Notes: generated by a model not told the origin, from the sequence alone. DNA of 16,726 nucleotides from Candidatus Omnitrophota bacterium (GCA_013204685.1 JABMSC010000148.1:1-16726), one strand, 5' to 3'; numbered from the stretch's first letter, positions 1-9,512 are shown. Translations and numbers: made by a program.

Positions 1-3000
1 CATTTACGGTAGGAGATGGTACGGCAAAGACGATACGCGGGAGAGGATCAGTCGGAGGCCTTGTAGGGACTACAAACCAGGTTTCAGCAGCAGATCCGAT
101 AGACGGATGTATAGTAGAGACGAATGTTGCAGTAAAAGGCGAAGCGGGCAGTTTTATAGGCGGTCTTGTAGGCTATAACAGTGGCGCGAATACGAAGATA
201 AAAGACTGCGTGTTTAAAGGTACGGTTACAAATACCGGAGGGGGCAATTATGTAGGGGGTCTTGTAGGGTACAGTGAAACTGCTACAATAGAGAACTGTG
301 ATTATTCGGGGTCAGCCGGGAAGACAGTAGCTGGAGGAGGAGCAGGTTACGTAGGCGGCCTGGTAGGGCGTATGTATTCAGGGACAATAACTGTGACAGG
401 TTCACCGTATGTTGTAGCATGTGACGTGACAAGTTCGGGAAGCTATGTAGGAGGATTCGCGGGGCGTATTGGTTCATCTGCAACAGTAACGGGAACGGTC
501 AGGGCAACGGGAGACGTAACAGGCGGAGGTGCTGTGGGAGGTCTTGTCGGGTACAATCAGGTAAGCCTTGACGGATACAGCGCGGCAGGGAATGTTACGA
601 GTAATGGTGATTCTAAGGGCGATATAGGCGGTCTTGTTGGATACAATGCGTCAGGAAAAACACTCGCAAATTGTACAGCTTCAGGCACAGTAACCGTGAA
701 TGGGTCCAATGGCTCCAGCTATGGGCGTATAGGCGGTCTTGTAGGGACGAATTACGGGACGATAACAGACGGTTGTGCTTATACAGGGGGAACGATAACC
801 GCACTGAAATCATATTATGCTGGAGGTTTTGTAGGACGCAATTACGGGACCATAAATTACACGAACCCGTACACGATAACAGTAGACATAAATAAGACAG
901 GAACACTTGTCGGGGCATATTACGTAGGCGGTCTTGTTGGAGAGTGCTTGAACTCGGCCTCTTCCATTAGAGGAGCTTTTACTGTTGGCGACGGTAGCGC
1001 CATAACAATAAGAGGCACAGGTTATACAGGAGGTTTTGTTGGAGCCGCAAACAGTATATCCGCTACATATCCCATAGATGGTTGTACAGTTAGTGCGAAT
1101 GTTTCAGTAAAAAGTGATGCAGGAAGCTATACGGGAGGTTTTGTTGGATACAATCAATCATCTAATTCAACAATACAAAACTGTACAACCACAGCAACTG
1201 TAGAACATCTTAATGGAGCGAGTTATGTCGGAGGTTTTGTTGGATACAATTCAAGTGCGAAAATAATAGATTGTGATTATAACGGTACAGCAACAATAGA
1301 TGCCGGAAGCGCATATTACGTAGGAGGATTTGCCGGGAGCAGCTCTGGAACAATAACTTTTTCGAGCCGCTACACGGCACAAAGTGACGTAACAACAACT
1401 GGAGATTATGTAGGAGGGTTTGCTGGCCGGGTGTCCGGAACTTTAACGGGAACAGTTACTGCAACGGGAGACGTAACAGGAAGAAACTTTGTTGGCGGAT
1501 CAATCGGGGAAAACCTGGTTAATCTGGATTCTTACTATGCTGAAGGCAGGGTTATAGGCGCAGATTATGTGGGTGGTCTACTTGGATACAATAACGGTAA
1601 GACTGTAGAAAACTGCTATGCTTCGGGCAATGTTGGTGCCGGAGGCACAACCGATGATTATGTGGGAGGCCTCGTCGGATATTCAGCCGGATCTAGCGCG
1701 AATATCAACAAATGTTATGCAACAGGAACGGTCACGGGTGATTATTATATAGGCGGTCTTGTAGGATACAGTACAGCAACAATGCCGATAAATGATTGTT
1801 ATGCAACCGGAGCTCCCACAGGAAATTATTACGTAGGCGGCCTTGTGGGATACAATGCCAGCAGTGGAACGGTAAATAGATGTTATGCAGCGGGAGACGT
1901 TACAGGTAACAACACATATGGTGGATTAGTAGGATATGATAACAACAACACAACATCTGATTACAGCGCAAACTTCTGGGACATTAGTGTTCAGACAGGT
2001 GGCGTTACTGTGGGTGTTGGAAACAGGACCGGAGCTTCATGGGATGCGGTTGTAACCAGTAAAACCACCGCACAGTTGCGCCAAGAGGCTACTTTTAGCC
2101 CAGCAGCCGGCTGGGATTTTACTAATACCTGGAACATAATCGAAGATGTCCGCTATCCTTTCCTCAGGTGGCGCTATCCTTCTACCGTAGCCGGAATAGC
2201 TTACACGGATATGGAGGGCACTACACCGCTTACAAGTGTGGGGCTCAAGCTTGTTAAAAACGGCACTTTACAGACTGTGGATGCGACAACAGACGCAACT
2301 ACCGGTAAGTATTACTTTATGCTTGATACCGCACTGGCGGCGGACGACCTTATTCTTACCTATATAAATGATAATGCTACAAACGGCAACACAGTTACCA
2401 TAGTTGCCGCGGATCCGGAGATCTCAGGCCTTGATATTTACGGGAGCACGGTTATCGCACGAAATGAAGCGGCAGGGACCATCACTAATGCCAACTTTGC
2501 GACCGGCTATTATAGTGATCCCGGAGGGGACACCTTATTCGGTCTTGACGGGTCCAACAACATGGACGTAAACGGTAGTCTTATTGTTTGGGATGCTCCT
2601 AGTACAGATTTTCAGCCCGGAGCCAACCTTAGAGTGCAGGACAGTTTCATAAATAACGGTACATTTACTCACGGGAATAAACAAGTCGTATTTGACGGGA
2701 CTTCAGGCGGCAATGAAATAACTTCAAACTCGTCCGCCTTTTATGACGTATTGGTTGATGGCGCAGGAGGAGGATGGGTTCTTCAGGATGCGATAGTTAT
2801 AGGCCGTAATTTTCAGATAAATAATGGCACTATAGACGGTAACTCCAAGGTTATAACTATAGGAGGAAACTTTACTGATAACTCAAGCACCCTTACAAAT
2901 CCAGGACTTGTTACATTTGACGGTGCGGGCACTTGGACTGTAACGTCGGGGAACACTAACTTTGGAGATGTTACTTTCAATAATGCTGGTGGTACATGGA

Positions 3001-6000
3001 CCCTTCAGGATGATCTTACGGTAGGAGGCACTTTGAGCCTGGATGCGGGAACTCTCGATCCGGATGATAATGATGTTTATGTGGGCGGGGGTTGGGATAA
3101 TAATGGCGGAGACTTTGATCACAACGATGGCGGCGGGGTGTATTTTAATGGCTCCGGCCCGCAGACCATAGATCCGAATGGCGGGGATTTTAATGATCTT
3201 ACTTTCCAGGGGTCAGGAACTTACGTATTTCAAGACGACCTGGATGTTGGTGGAGACTGTGCTCTTTCCGGAGGAACACTTGGTCAAGCCGTAGATATAG
3301 ATATTACCGGGTCCTATGCTCAGTCAGGCGGATCCTTGACTTGCAGTGATCCAGTAACTTATTCCTTTGATGTGGGCGACAGCTTTTCACGTACCGGAGG
3401 CACTTTCAATAGATACACCGGTTTAGGCACGACGGCTGCCGATCCCTATATGGTGAGGGATGTCTTTGATCTTCAGGCGATGGATCAGGATATGTACAAG
3501 CATTATAAGCTTGCAGGCAACATTGATGCCACTCCTACACAGAATTGGAATGATAATGGTGCCGGGGGATTTTACGGATTTGCACCGGTTGGATCATACT
3601 TCTATAGAACACTTGAAGGCAACAATAAAACAATAACCGGACTCTATATTAACAGGCCTGGCGAAGACTTTGTAGGTTTGTTCCAGAGGACCAACGGCTC
3701 TCAGGCTATTATTCAAAATGTAGAATTGGTGAACCCCGACATAACCGGACGGGATTATGTGGGGCCATTAGTCGGGTACCACTATAACGGACCGGATATT
3801 ATTAATTGTTCTGTTACCGGAGCCTCAGGAAGCGTCACCGGAGATGATTATGTTGGCGGACTTGTTGGAGAGAATTATGGATCCGGTTCAAGAATTGAAA
3901 ACAGCGATTCTACCGCAGATGTAACAGGTGGAGCGACCGTAGGAGGCCTGGTGGGATCCAACAGGACCTCAGCGGTGGTAAGCGAGTGTCATGCTACCGG
4001 CACCGTTACCAGCACAAAGGATTATTCCTATGTCGGCGGACTCATCGGCAGCAATGCATATTCTGGAACAGTAGAGGACTCCTATGCGACAGGCGCTGTA
4101 TCGGCAACTGGGACAGGAAGCTACTCCTATATAGGAGGACTTGTTGGCACCGTGTACAGAGCCAGCGTAACAGACTCGTACGCTACCGGGACTGCCACAC
4201 AGTCGGGCACATTTACTTATTCCTATGCCGGTGGTTTGGTAGGCCAGAACAGAGACGGTGCGGTTGTGGAATGGTGCCGTGCTGAAGGTGCTGTTAATGC
4301 GGGGACAAACGGTACAGCCCATGCCGGAGGATTTGTAGGGCTTAATGAAGATGACGCCTCGGTAACAGACTCGTACGCGACCGGAACTGCTTCTGCTGGA
4401 CACTATGCGGGTGGTTTTGTCGGCTTCCATCAGGAAACGGCATCTATAAGCCGCTGTTATGCGACAGGCGTTGTGACCGGGACAGGTCCCACCGGAAATG
4501 GTTTTGGAGGCTTTGCAGGGTATACAAGTAGCAGCGTGGGTATAACAAACTGTTATGCTACCGGAGGCGTAACAAACAATGGATCAAATAATCGTGTGGG
4601 CGGCTTTGCCGGGTATAGCCAGGGCTCACCTTTAACGAATAACTATTCTACGGGGCGGGCCACCTACAATGGTGGAGCTAATACTGGAGGCGGGTTTTTG
4701 GGATGGCGCACAAGCAATGTGTTTACTGATAATTACTGGGACACCGACACCTCCGGGATAAATACCGGGTGCGGAGGCATTACTGTCCCAGGGGTTACCG
4801 GTAAGACCACCGCCCAGATGAAACAGCGCGCAACTTTTGCAAGCTGGGATTTTGATACGGTCTGGATGATAGATGATGGAGTAAGTTACCCGCAATTTCA
4901 GTGGCAGCACCATGTGTGGACAGGGGACGGGGCAACGAATAACTGGTCCGAGGGCGCTAACTGGAATCTGGGGACTCAGCCAGGCGCGGCGAACTGGGCC
5001 TTTTTCAAGGATGACGATAAAGATGCGACAATAGATGCCGGGTTTGCCGGAACAGTTAAAGGGCTCAATATAAGCTCAGAATATTCAGGAACCGTCACTC
5101 AATCAACCAATACTATGGTTTCAAAAACATATTCACAGTATAGCGGGACCTTTACATGCGGGACAACGCTTGATGTTAACGGGGACCTGATTCTTGGTGG
5201 AGGGACGTTAGATCCAGATGGCAATGATATTAATGTAGGAGGAAGCTGGGTAAACACGGGTGGAACTTTCAATCATAATGATTCAGGAGAAGTAATATTC
5301 GACGGGACCGATCAGGATGTAACATCGAACGGTGAATCATTTAATGATGTAGATCTTGATAGCTCCGGCACTTGTACGCTTCAGGATGACCTGGAAGTTG
5401 CTGGCACGCTTACACTTTCTGGGGGTACGCTTGATCCGGATGGATATGATATTAATGTGGGTGGAGACTGGGAAAACCAGGGCGGGAACTTTGATCACAA
5501 TGATTCAGGAGAAGTAATATTTGACGGGACTGATCAGGAAATAAGATCAAACGGCGAATCATTTAATGACGTAGACATTGATACTAGTGATCTCACCTGT
5601 ACGCTTCAGGACGACTTGGAGGTTAACGGCACGCTTACTCTTTCCGGCGGGACATTAGATCCTAATGGATACGATATTAGCGTTGAGGGCGACTGGGATA
5701 ATCAGGGTGGGAGTTTTGACCATAATGATTCAGGGGAAGTTGTTTTTGATGGAAGCGGAGATCAGGATGTAACATCGAACGGTGAATCATTTAATGATGT
5801 AGATTTTGATAGCTCCGGCACTTGTACGCTTCAGGATGACCTGGAAGTCGCCGGAACATTGACTCTCTCAGGAGGGACGCTTGACCCGGATGGTAACGAT
5901 GTCTTTTTAAGCGGCGACTGGGACAATCAGGGAGGCAGCTTTGATCACAATGATTCAGGAGAGGTAATATTTGACGGTGACAGCCAGGACGTAACATCGA

Positions 6001-7649
6001 ATGGGGAATCTTTTAATGATGTAGATTTTGATACCAGCGACCAGACAGCTACACTTCAGGATGACTTTGAAGCGAATAACGTAACGATCTCCGGCGGTAC
6101 ATTAGATGCGAATGGCCAGGGCATAACAGTAAATGGTGACTGGGACAATCAGGGTACTTTTACGCACAATAGAAGTACAGTGACTTTTAGTGGTAACGGA
6201 GGTGACATTACTAGTGGCGGTTCCGCGTTTAGACATGTTGTTTTCAATAGTTCTGGTAATACATGGATGCTTCAAGATAATTTTACTGCTAGAAATGTAA
6301 CTATTTCTAATGGAACATTAGATGGAAACGGCAGCAATATCACAGTAAAAGGCAACTGGTTGAATCAGGACACATTTACTCATAATAATAGCACTGTAAG
6401 GTTTAGGGGTGCAGGAGGCGATATTACCAGTGGAGGATCCGGGTTCAGACATGTTTTCTTTAATAGTTCAGAACAGACATGGGTGCTACAAGATACTTTT
6501 AATGCTAAAAATGTAACTATTTCTCAAGGAACACTAGACGCGAACGGGCAGAACATGAAAGTAACAGGCGATTGGCTCAACCAAGACATCTTTACACACA
6601 ATGGAAATGTTGTAAGGTTTAGAGGAAACAGTAGCAGCATTACCTCAGGTGGATCTTCATTTAATAATGTATTTTTCAACAAGACGGGGAGTACATGGAC
6701 TTTTCAGGACGCGTTTGATGCAGACGGGAACTTCACGATAACCGACGGCACTGTAGCAGCAGGGGCCTTTCAGGTGAATGTCGGCGGAGACTTTGCTGAT
6801 AACAGCACCACGCTTACTACTTCAGGACTTGTTATTTTTGACGGTTCAGGGAACTTTACGATTACCTCCGGTAGCACCATGTTTAATAACCTTACATTTA
6901 ATAACGCGGGCGGAACATGGACCCTTCAGGACGCACTGGACGTAAACGGAAACCTTCTGATAGATAACGGTACACTTGCTTGCGGTGCTAACAATATTAA
7001 TGCTGCCGGCAACTGGACCAATAACGGTACTTTCAATGCGGGGACAGGTGAGGTTATCTTTGACGGTGCGGGAACCTCAGTGCTTACAGGGGACACTACT
7101 TTTAATGATCTTACGCGTAACGCAGCCGGAGGCCAGCTTACGGTTTGGGAGGGATCCACGCAGACAGTAACCGGCACATTGACCCTGCAGGGCCAGGTCG
7201 GGAACGAACTTAAACTGAGAAGTTCTAATGACGGCGCGCAGTGGATGATAGACCCACAAGGTGCAACAAGAAACGTCCAGGATGTGGACGTACAGGACTC
7301 AAACAATATTAACGGAACGGCAATTGACGCAACAAACGATTGTACCGATTCAGGGAACAACACGAACTGGGATTTTGGCGGCGGCGGTGGAGGAGGAGAA
7401 ACTCCCACAGAAGAGCAGGCAGATGAAGCTACTAAAGGTACGGACCAGTTGAGCAATCAGGAGGAGGCGACAGGAAAGTGGCTGGCAAGTCTTGCAGGGC
7501 TTAACGAAGATTACCGTGCGCAGCTGATAATCGCACTGATTGAATTTCTTGAGATAGCTGACGAGATGGGCTTAGAACACGGCTTTGATATTGATTTCTT
7601 GCGGCAACAGTTAGGCTTGCCGTCACCGGAAGAAGAGCCAGACGAATAA
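1..7649 (+). CDS. Giant GLUG-repeat secreted adhesin-like protein (putative TpsA), 5' end outside window
   Basis: The reading frame is open from base 3, so the in-frame GTG at 210 is not the real start; the first visible residues read FTVGDGT and already belong to a repeat. Layout by nucleotide: GLUG-motif block 1 (3-1960, about 21 GGLVG/GGFVG/GGFAG motifs) closed by a YP-x-LRW segment near 2155; a linker/Ig-like stretch (about 2180-2600); three solenoid-like units (2664-3335); GLUG block 2 (about 3660-4740); a WTGDG...NNWS passenger-like segment (about 4914-4970); about nine 73-75-residue units (5268-7190); Gly7 (about 7378-7398); and an acidic, probably helical tail ending EEEPDE. Composition is rich in G, T, N and D with very few Cys, as in secreted beta-helix adhesins. 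The convergent TpsB-like gene 47 bp away suggests two-partner secretion. No TPS signal domain is visible, so the TpsA assignment is inference. Ligand and role unknown. Confidence 0.85.
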   Translation, partial: FTVGDGTAKTIRGRGSVGGLVGTTNQVSAADPIDGCIVETNVAVKGEAGSFIGGLVGYNSGANTKIKDCVFKGTVTNTGGGNYVGGLVGYSETATIENCDYSGSAGKTVAGGGAGYVGGLVGRMYSGTITVTGSPYVVACDVTSSGSYVGGFAGRIGSSATVTGTVRATGDVTGGGAVGGLVGYNQVSLDGYSAAGNVTSNGDSKGDIGGLVGYNASGKTLANCTASGTVTVNGSNGSSYGRIGGLVGTNYGTITDGCAYTGGTITALKSYYAGGFVGRNYGTINYTNPYTITVDINKTGTLVGAYYVGGLVGECLNSASSIRGAFTVGDGSAITIRGTGYTGGFVGAANSISATYPIDGCTVSANVSVKSDAGSYTGGFVGYNQSSNSTIQNCTTTATVEHLNGASYVGGFVGYNSSAKIIDCDYNGTATIDAGSAYYVGGFAGSSSGTITFSSRYTAQSDVTTTGDYVGGFAGRVSGTLTGTVTATGDVTGRNFVGGSIGENLVNLDSYYAEGRVIGADYVGGLLGYNNGKTVENCYASGNVGAGGTTDDYVGGLVGYSAGSSANINKCYATGTVTGDYYIGGLVGYSTATMPINDCYATGAPTGNYYVGGLVGYNASSGTVNRCYAAGDVTGNNTYGGLVGYDNNNTTSDYSANFWDISVQTGGVTVGVGNRTGASWDAVVTSKTTAQLRQEATFSPAAGWDFTNTWNIIEDVRYPFLRWRYPSTVAGIAYTDMEGTTPLTSVGLKLVKNGTLQTVDATTDATTGKYYFMLDTALAADDLILTYINDNATNGNTVTIVAADPEISGLDIYGSTVIARNEAAGTITNANFATGYYSDPGGDTLFGLDGSNNMDVNGSLIVWDAPSTDFQPGANLRVQDSFINNGTFTHGNKQVVFDGTSGGNEITSNSSAFYDVLVDGAGGGWVLQDAIVIGRNFQINNGTIDGNSKVITIGGNFTDNSSTLTNPGLVTFDGAGTWTVTSGNTNFGDVTFNNAGGTWTLQDDLTVGGTLSLDAGTLDPDDNDVYVGGGWDNNGGDFDHNDGGGVYFNGSGPQTIDPNGGDFNDLTFQGSGTYVFQDDLDVGGDCALSGGTLGQAVDIDITGSYAQSGGSLTCSDPVTYSFDVGDSFSRTGGTFNRYTGLGTTAADPYMVRDVFDLQAMDQDMYKHYKLAGNIDATPTQNWNDNGAGGFYGFAPVGSYFYRTLEGNNKTITGLYINRPGEDFVGLFQRTNGSQAIIQNVELVNPDITGRDYVGPLVGYHYNGPDIINCSVTGASGSVTGDDYVGGLVGENYGSGSRIENSDSTADVTGGATVGGLVGSNRTSAVVSECHATGTVTSTKDYSYVGGLIGSNAYSGTVEDSYATGAVSATGTGSYSYIGGLVGTVYRASVTDSYATGTATQSGTFTYSYAGGLVGQNRDGAVVEWCRAEGAVNAGTNGTAHAGGFVGLNEDDASVTDSYATGTASAGHYAGGFVGFHQETASISRCYATGVVTGTGPTGNGFGGFAGYTSSSVGITNCYATGGVTNNGSNNRVGGFAGYSQGSPLTNNYSTGRATYNGGANTGGGFLGWRTSNVFTDNYWDTDTSGINTGCGGITVPGVTGKTTAQMKQRATFASWDFDTVWMIDDGVSYPQFQWQHHVWTGDGATNNWSEGANWNLGTQPGAANWAFFKDDDKDATIDAGFAGTVKGLNISSEYSGTVTQSTNTMVSKTYSQYSGTFTCGTTLDVNGDLILGGGTLDPDGNDINVGGSWVNTGGTFNHNDSGEVIFDGTDQDVTSNGESFNDVDLDSSGTCTLQDDLEVAGTLTLSGGTLDPDGYDINVGGDWENQGGNFDHNDSGEVIFDGTDQEIRSNGESFNDVDIDTSDLTCTLQDDLEVNGTLTLSGGTLDPNGYDISVEGDWDNQGGSFDHNDSGEVVFDGSGDQDVTSNGESFNDVDFDSSGTCTLQDDLEVAGTLTLSGGTLDPDGNDVFLSGDWDNQGGSFDHNDSGEVIFDGDSQDVTSNGESFNDVDFDTSDQTATLQDDFEANNVTISGGTLDANGQGITVNGDWDNQGTFTHNRSTVTFSGNGGDITSGGSAFRHVVFNSSGNTWMLQDNFTARNVTISNGTLDGNGSNITVKGNWLNQDTFTHNNSTVRFRGAGGDITSGGSGFRHVFFNSSEQTWVLQDTFNAKNVTISQGTLDANGQNMKVTGDWLNQDIFTHNGNVVRFRGNSSSITSGGSSFNNVFFNKTGSTWTFQDAFDADGNFTITDGTVAAGAFQVNVGGDFADNSTTLTTSGLVIFDGSGNFTITSGSTMFNNLTFNNAGGTWTLQDALDVNGNLLIDNGTLACGANNINAAGNWTNNGTFNAGTGEVIFDGAGTSVLTGDTTFNDLTRNAAGGQLTVWEGSTQTVTGTLTLQGQVGNELKLRSSNDGAQWMIDPQGATRNVQDVDVQDSNNINGTAIDATNDCTDSGNNTNWDFGGGGGGGETPTEEQADEATKGTDQLSNQEEATGKWLASLAGLNEDYRAQLIIALIEFLEIADEMGLEHGFDIDFLRQQLGLPSPEEEPDE
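3..1960 (+). repeat. GLUG-motif block 1 with a 975-nt super-repeat
   Basis: About 21 copies of a GLUG-type motif (Y-V-G-G-L/F-V/A-G-Y-N followed by a short beta segment with N-C or D-C-Y-A-T-G) are visible in translation. A higher-order repeat is superimposed: FTVGDGTAKTIRGRG at base 3 recurs as FTVGDGSAITIRGTG at base 978, and the following PIDGC, NCDYSG/DCDYNG and TGTV-ATGDVTG landmarks recur in the same order. The period is 975 nt, or 325 residues. Confidence 0.85.
2664..3335 (+). repeat. Three solenoid-like repeats of about 75 residues (first set)
   Basis: Units start at 2664 (FTHGNKQVVFDG), 2892 (LTNPGLVTFDG) and 3114 (FDHNDGGGVYFNG) and are 222-228 nt long. Each carries the series VxFDG, F-x-D/N-V/L, a WxLQD or xFQDD strand and a GGTL/NGTI turn. 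They belong to the same family as the larger array at 5268-7190 and are separated from it by the second GLUG block. Confidence 0.75.
3660..4740 (+). repeat. GLUG-motif block 2
   Basis: About eleven GLUG-type motifs (YVGPLVGYH, YVGGLVGEN, TVGGLVGSN, YVGGLIGSN, YAGGFVGLN and others), each followed by a D-S/C-Y-A-T-G strand. The block is preceded by a YMVRDVFDLQAMDQ...YKLAGNID lead-in and closed by NYWDTDTSG...TTAQMKQRATF...WDFDTVW. This start/stop grammar is typical of GLUG regions and also closes block 1 (NFWDIS...TTAQLRQEATF). Confidence 0.8.
5268..7190 (+). repeat. About nine tandem 73-75-residue solenoid-like units
   Basis: Eight units fit between phenylalanine codons at 5268 and 7032, mean 220.5 nt, with a degenerate ninth after 7032. 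The unit reads F-D-H-N-D-S-G-E-V-I-F-D-G, D-V-T-S-N-G-E-S-F-N-D-V, a TLQDD strand, GTLTLSGGTLDPDG and GDWDNQGG. The first four units are highly acidic and conserved; later ones drift to FTHN...ITSGGS...NVTISxGTLD. At DNA level 5311-5400 and 5761-5850 are almost identical, exactly two units apart. Confidence 0.85.
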
Positions 7650-7696
7650 AGATCAAAGCACCCTTTATCCAAAAACAATCTATACAATCATTTTGC

Positions 7697-9367
7697 TTAG
7701 AGCTCTATATTGAGTGACAGATGAAACCTTGAATCCGCGGTTTCCGTGAGGGGTCTCTCGGCTACGGGAAAACCCCATTCAAGCCTTAAGAGCATTCTGT
7801 CATACACTCTTATCCTGAGGCCCGTTCCAAAACTGGCAAAGGTTACCTTTTTCTGCTCATTGCCAAGGCGACCGTGTTTTTCGCCATAACCATAATCAAA
7901 GAAAGCAAGCCCCGTTACATTCTCTTTTATTGTTTTGTCCTGAAATGGCAGCTTCCAGTCCTCTGGTATAAAAAAGAAATGTGTCAAAAGTTCCACATTT
8001 GCCTGGAAAGCATTATCCGCAAGAAAGTCTCCGGAGGGGTACCCTCTTACCGAATCTATGCCGCCCAGGAAATATTCTTCCTGGGGGGTGAGGGTCTCTG
8101 AGGCGACCTGTGTTTTAAAAGTAAGATTTGTTTGAAAATTGAAGGGAAGAGATCTTTTATGTCTGAGGGATAAATTAAATTTTGTAAAGATACAGTCTGC
8201 TTTCCTTGAAGAGAGTTCGCTTTTACGCCGAGCCCCAAGAAAATGTATACCCTGTGAAACTTGAGGGTTTAGGTATGTCATACCGCCAAAAAAACGGGTC
8301 ATAATTGAAGCTCCGACCCTGAGTATCCTGAGGCGGTCCCTGTTTAAAGTTCCCAGGTTGTATTTAGTTCCCTTATCCTTTATGTCCAGGCCGATCGAGA
8401 ATTCACCAAGATACTCGGCTTTATAGTAGAGATCCTGGTAGGCGAAAAAGCTCCAGTTTTGGACATGTGACTTGATCCCAAAACTTTCGAATTCCTTTTT
8501 CGGCTTGGATCTGCTGTCATTAAGCCCCCACATAACCCTTGTTCCACAGTTTGTGATTGGAATAGAGTGGTAGAAATATACGCCGCTGAAATCCTTGCCA
8601 TATGTATAACCGGCCAGAAGCATGTCATCCACAAAAAGGACATTATTGTCGCGGCCGCCAAAAGTGATCCTGTCTTTTCCGGTAGATCGGACACCTTCGT
8701 TGTCAAAAGAGAAGGTGGGGTGTATCGGGAAACGTGTTTTAGCGTCTATTATTATGTCAGTTGTTCCAGGCTCTTCCCCGGCCTTAAGATTTGCTGAAAC
8801 GTCACGGTCCGGGTTTTCATTCATAAGGAGGAGGCTTCTTCGCATTTTGTCGTAACGGATAACATCACCCTTCTTAAGCGTCCAGTAGAATTTATAAGTA
8901 TCTTCATCAAACCATTTAGTTTTATTTATGGTCAGGGTACCCATCCTTGCTTCAGTCACGCGCAGGATAGCAGTGCCCTTAGAAGCGTCCTGAGGAGGGA
9001 TATAACATGAAGCGATTATCATTTTCCTCAGGTATTCTCTCTGGATCTCTTTTGCCAGGATCTCAAGTTCTGATAGATACACTTCTTTGTTCTCATATTT
9101 TTCCACCAGGGGAGTGAAGTGTTCAGGCGGAATGGATTCACAGCCCTCAAGGACGATTTCCTTTACAAAGAATTTCGGACCCTTCTTTTCTTCAGGTGTT
9201 TTAACCTTTTCCTTTATAGCCGGTGCTTTGGGTTTGGGGAGTAGTTTCTTTTCCATTTCTCCGCGCACATCACGGTCCATTTCCCGCGTAGCCGCGTCAA
9301 AATTCTGACCCCAGGCAAGAGAGGGGATAAGAGATATAACTATGATTATAATAAGCTTTTTAAGCAA
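7697..9367 (-). CDS. TpsB/FhaC/ShlB-family outer-membrane two-partner secretion transporter
   Basis: A 556-residue Omp85-superfamily protein expected to export a partner across the outer membrane. Residues 1-20 form a signal peptide ending SLAWG, then a Lys/Pro-rich linker (about 38-65), a first POTRA domain (about 66-140, opening FFVKEIVLEGC), a second POTRA (about 141-210) and a beta barrel (about 215-556). The barrel contains the family hallmark VRGY (440-443, within GGIDSVRGYPSGDF) and the GLAFFDYGYG strand with D491. Length matches TpsB proteins (about 550-590). The start codon is TTG, supported by AAGGAA at 9375-9380 about 8 nt upstream. The last residue is Leu rather than the usual aromatic barrel end. 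It converges on the giant repeat gene, its likely substrate gene; the usual TPS order is co-directional. No clear terminator lies in the 47-bp gap. A sigma70-like promoter was not clear in 9381-9500. Confidence 0.9.
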   Translation of the reverse strand: MLKKLIIIIVISLIPSLAWGQNFDAATREMDRDVRGEMEKKLLPKPKAPAIKEKVKTPEEKKGPKFFVKEIVLEGCESIPPEHFTPLVEKYENKEVYLSELEILAKEIQREYLRKMIIASCYIPPQDASKGTAILRVTEARMGTLTINKTKWFDEDTYKFYWTLKKGDVIRYDKMRRSLLLMNENPDRDVSANLKAGEEPGTTDIIIDAKTRFPIHPTFSFDNEGVRSTGKDRITFGGRDNNVLFVDDMLLAGYTYGKDFSGVYFYHSIPITNCGTRVMWGLNDSRSKPKKEFESFGIKSHVQNWSFFAYQDLYYKAEYLGEFSIGLDIKDKGTKYNLGTLNRDRLRILRVGASIMTRFFGGMTYLNPQVSQGIHFLGARRKSELSSRKADCIFTKFNLSLRHKRSLPFNFQTNLTFKTQVASETLTPQEEYFLGGIDSVRGYPSGDFLADNAFQANVELLTHFFFIPEDWKLPFQDKTIKENVTGLAFFDYGYGEKHGRLGNEQKKVTFASFGTGLRIRVYDRMLLRLEWGFPVAERPLTETADSRFHLSLNIEL

Positions 9368-9512
9368 AATAATATTCCTTATTTTTGCGGGGTAAACATG
9401 TACCTATATAATATGGGTAAAGCTTAAAAGGAATTTTACATCATAATTATCATAAATACAAGCTATTAAGGAAATTTTTGATAACCACATTAAGAAATGT
9501 CCTCTTTTTCCC

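Noticed and set aside
210..212. GTG as start of the giant repeat gene
   Set aside because: The frame is open to the window edge and the upstream residues continue the same GLUG repeats, so the gene simply enters the window from the left.
3969..4430. Long antisense frame within the GLUG block
   Set aside because: It is a by-product of repeated, stop-poor codon use in the sense gene; there is no family resemblance.
5268..7190. CRISPR-like periodicity
   Set aside because: The repeats are in-frame coding units of 73-75 residues without short identical direct repeats or unique spacers.
6926..7456. Antisense 176-codon frame with a poly-Pro run
   Set aside because: The prolines are the complement of the Gly7 hinge; a shadow of the repeat gene.
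7650..7696. Bidirectional terminator between the convergent genes
   Set aside because: The 47-bp gap shows no GC-rich inverted repeat with a flanking T-run.
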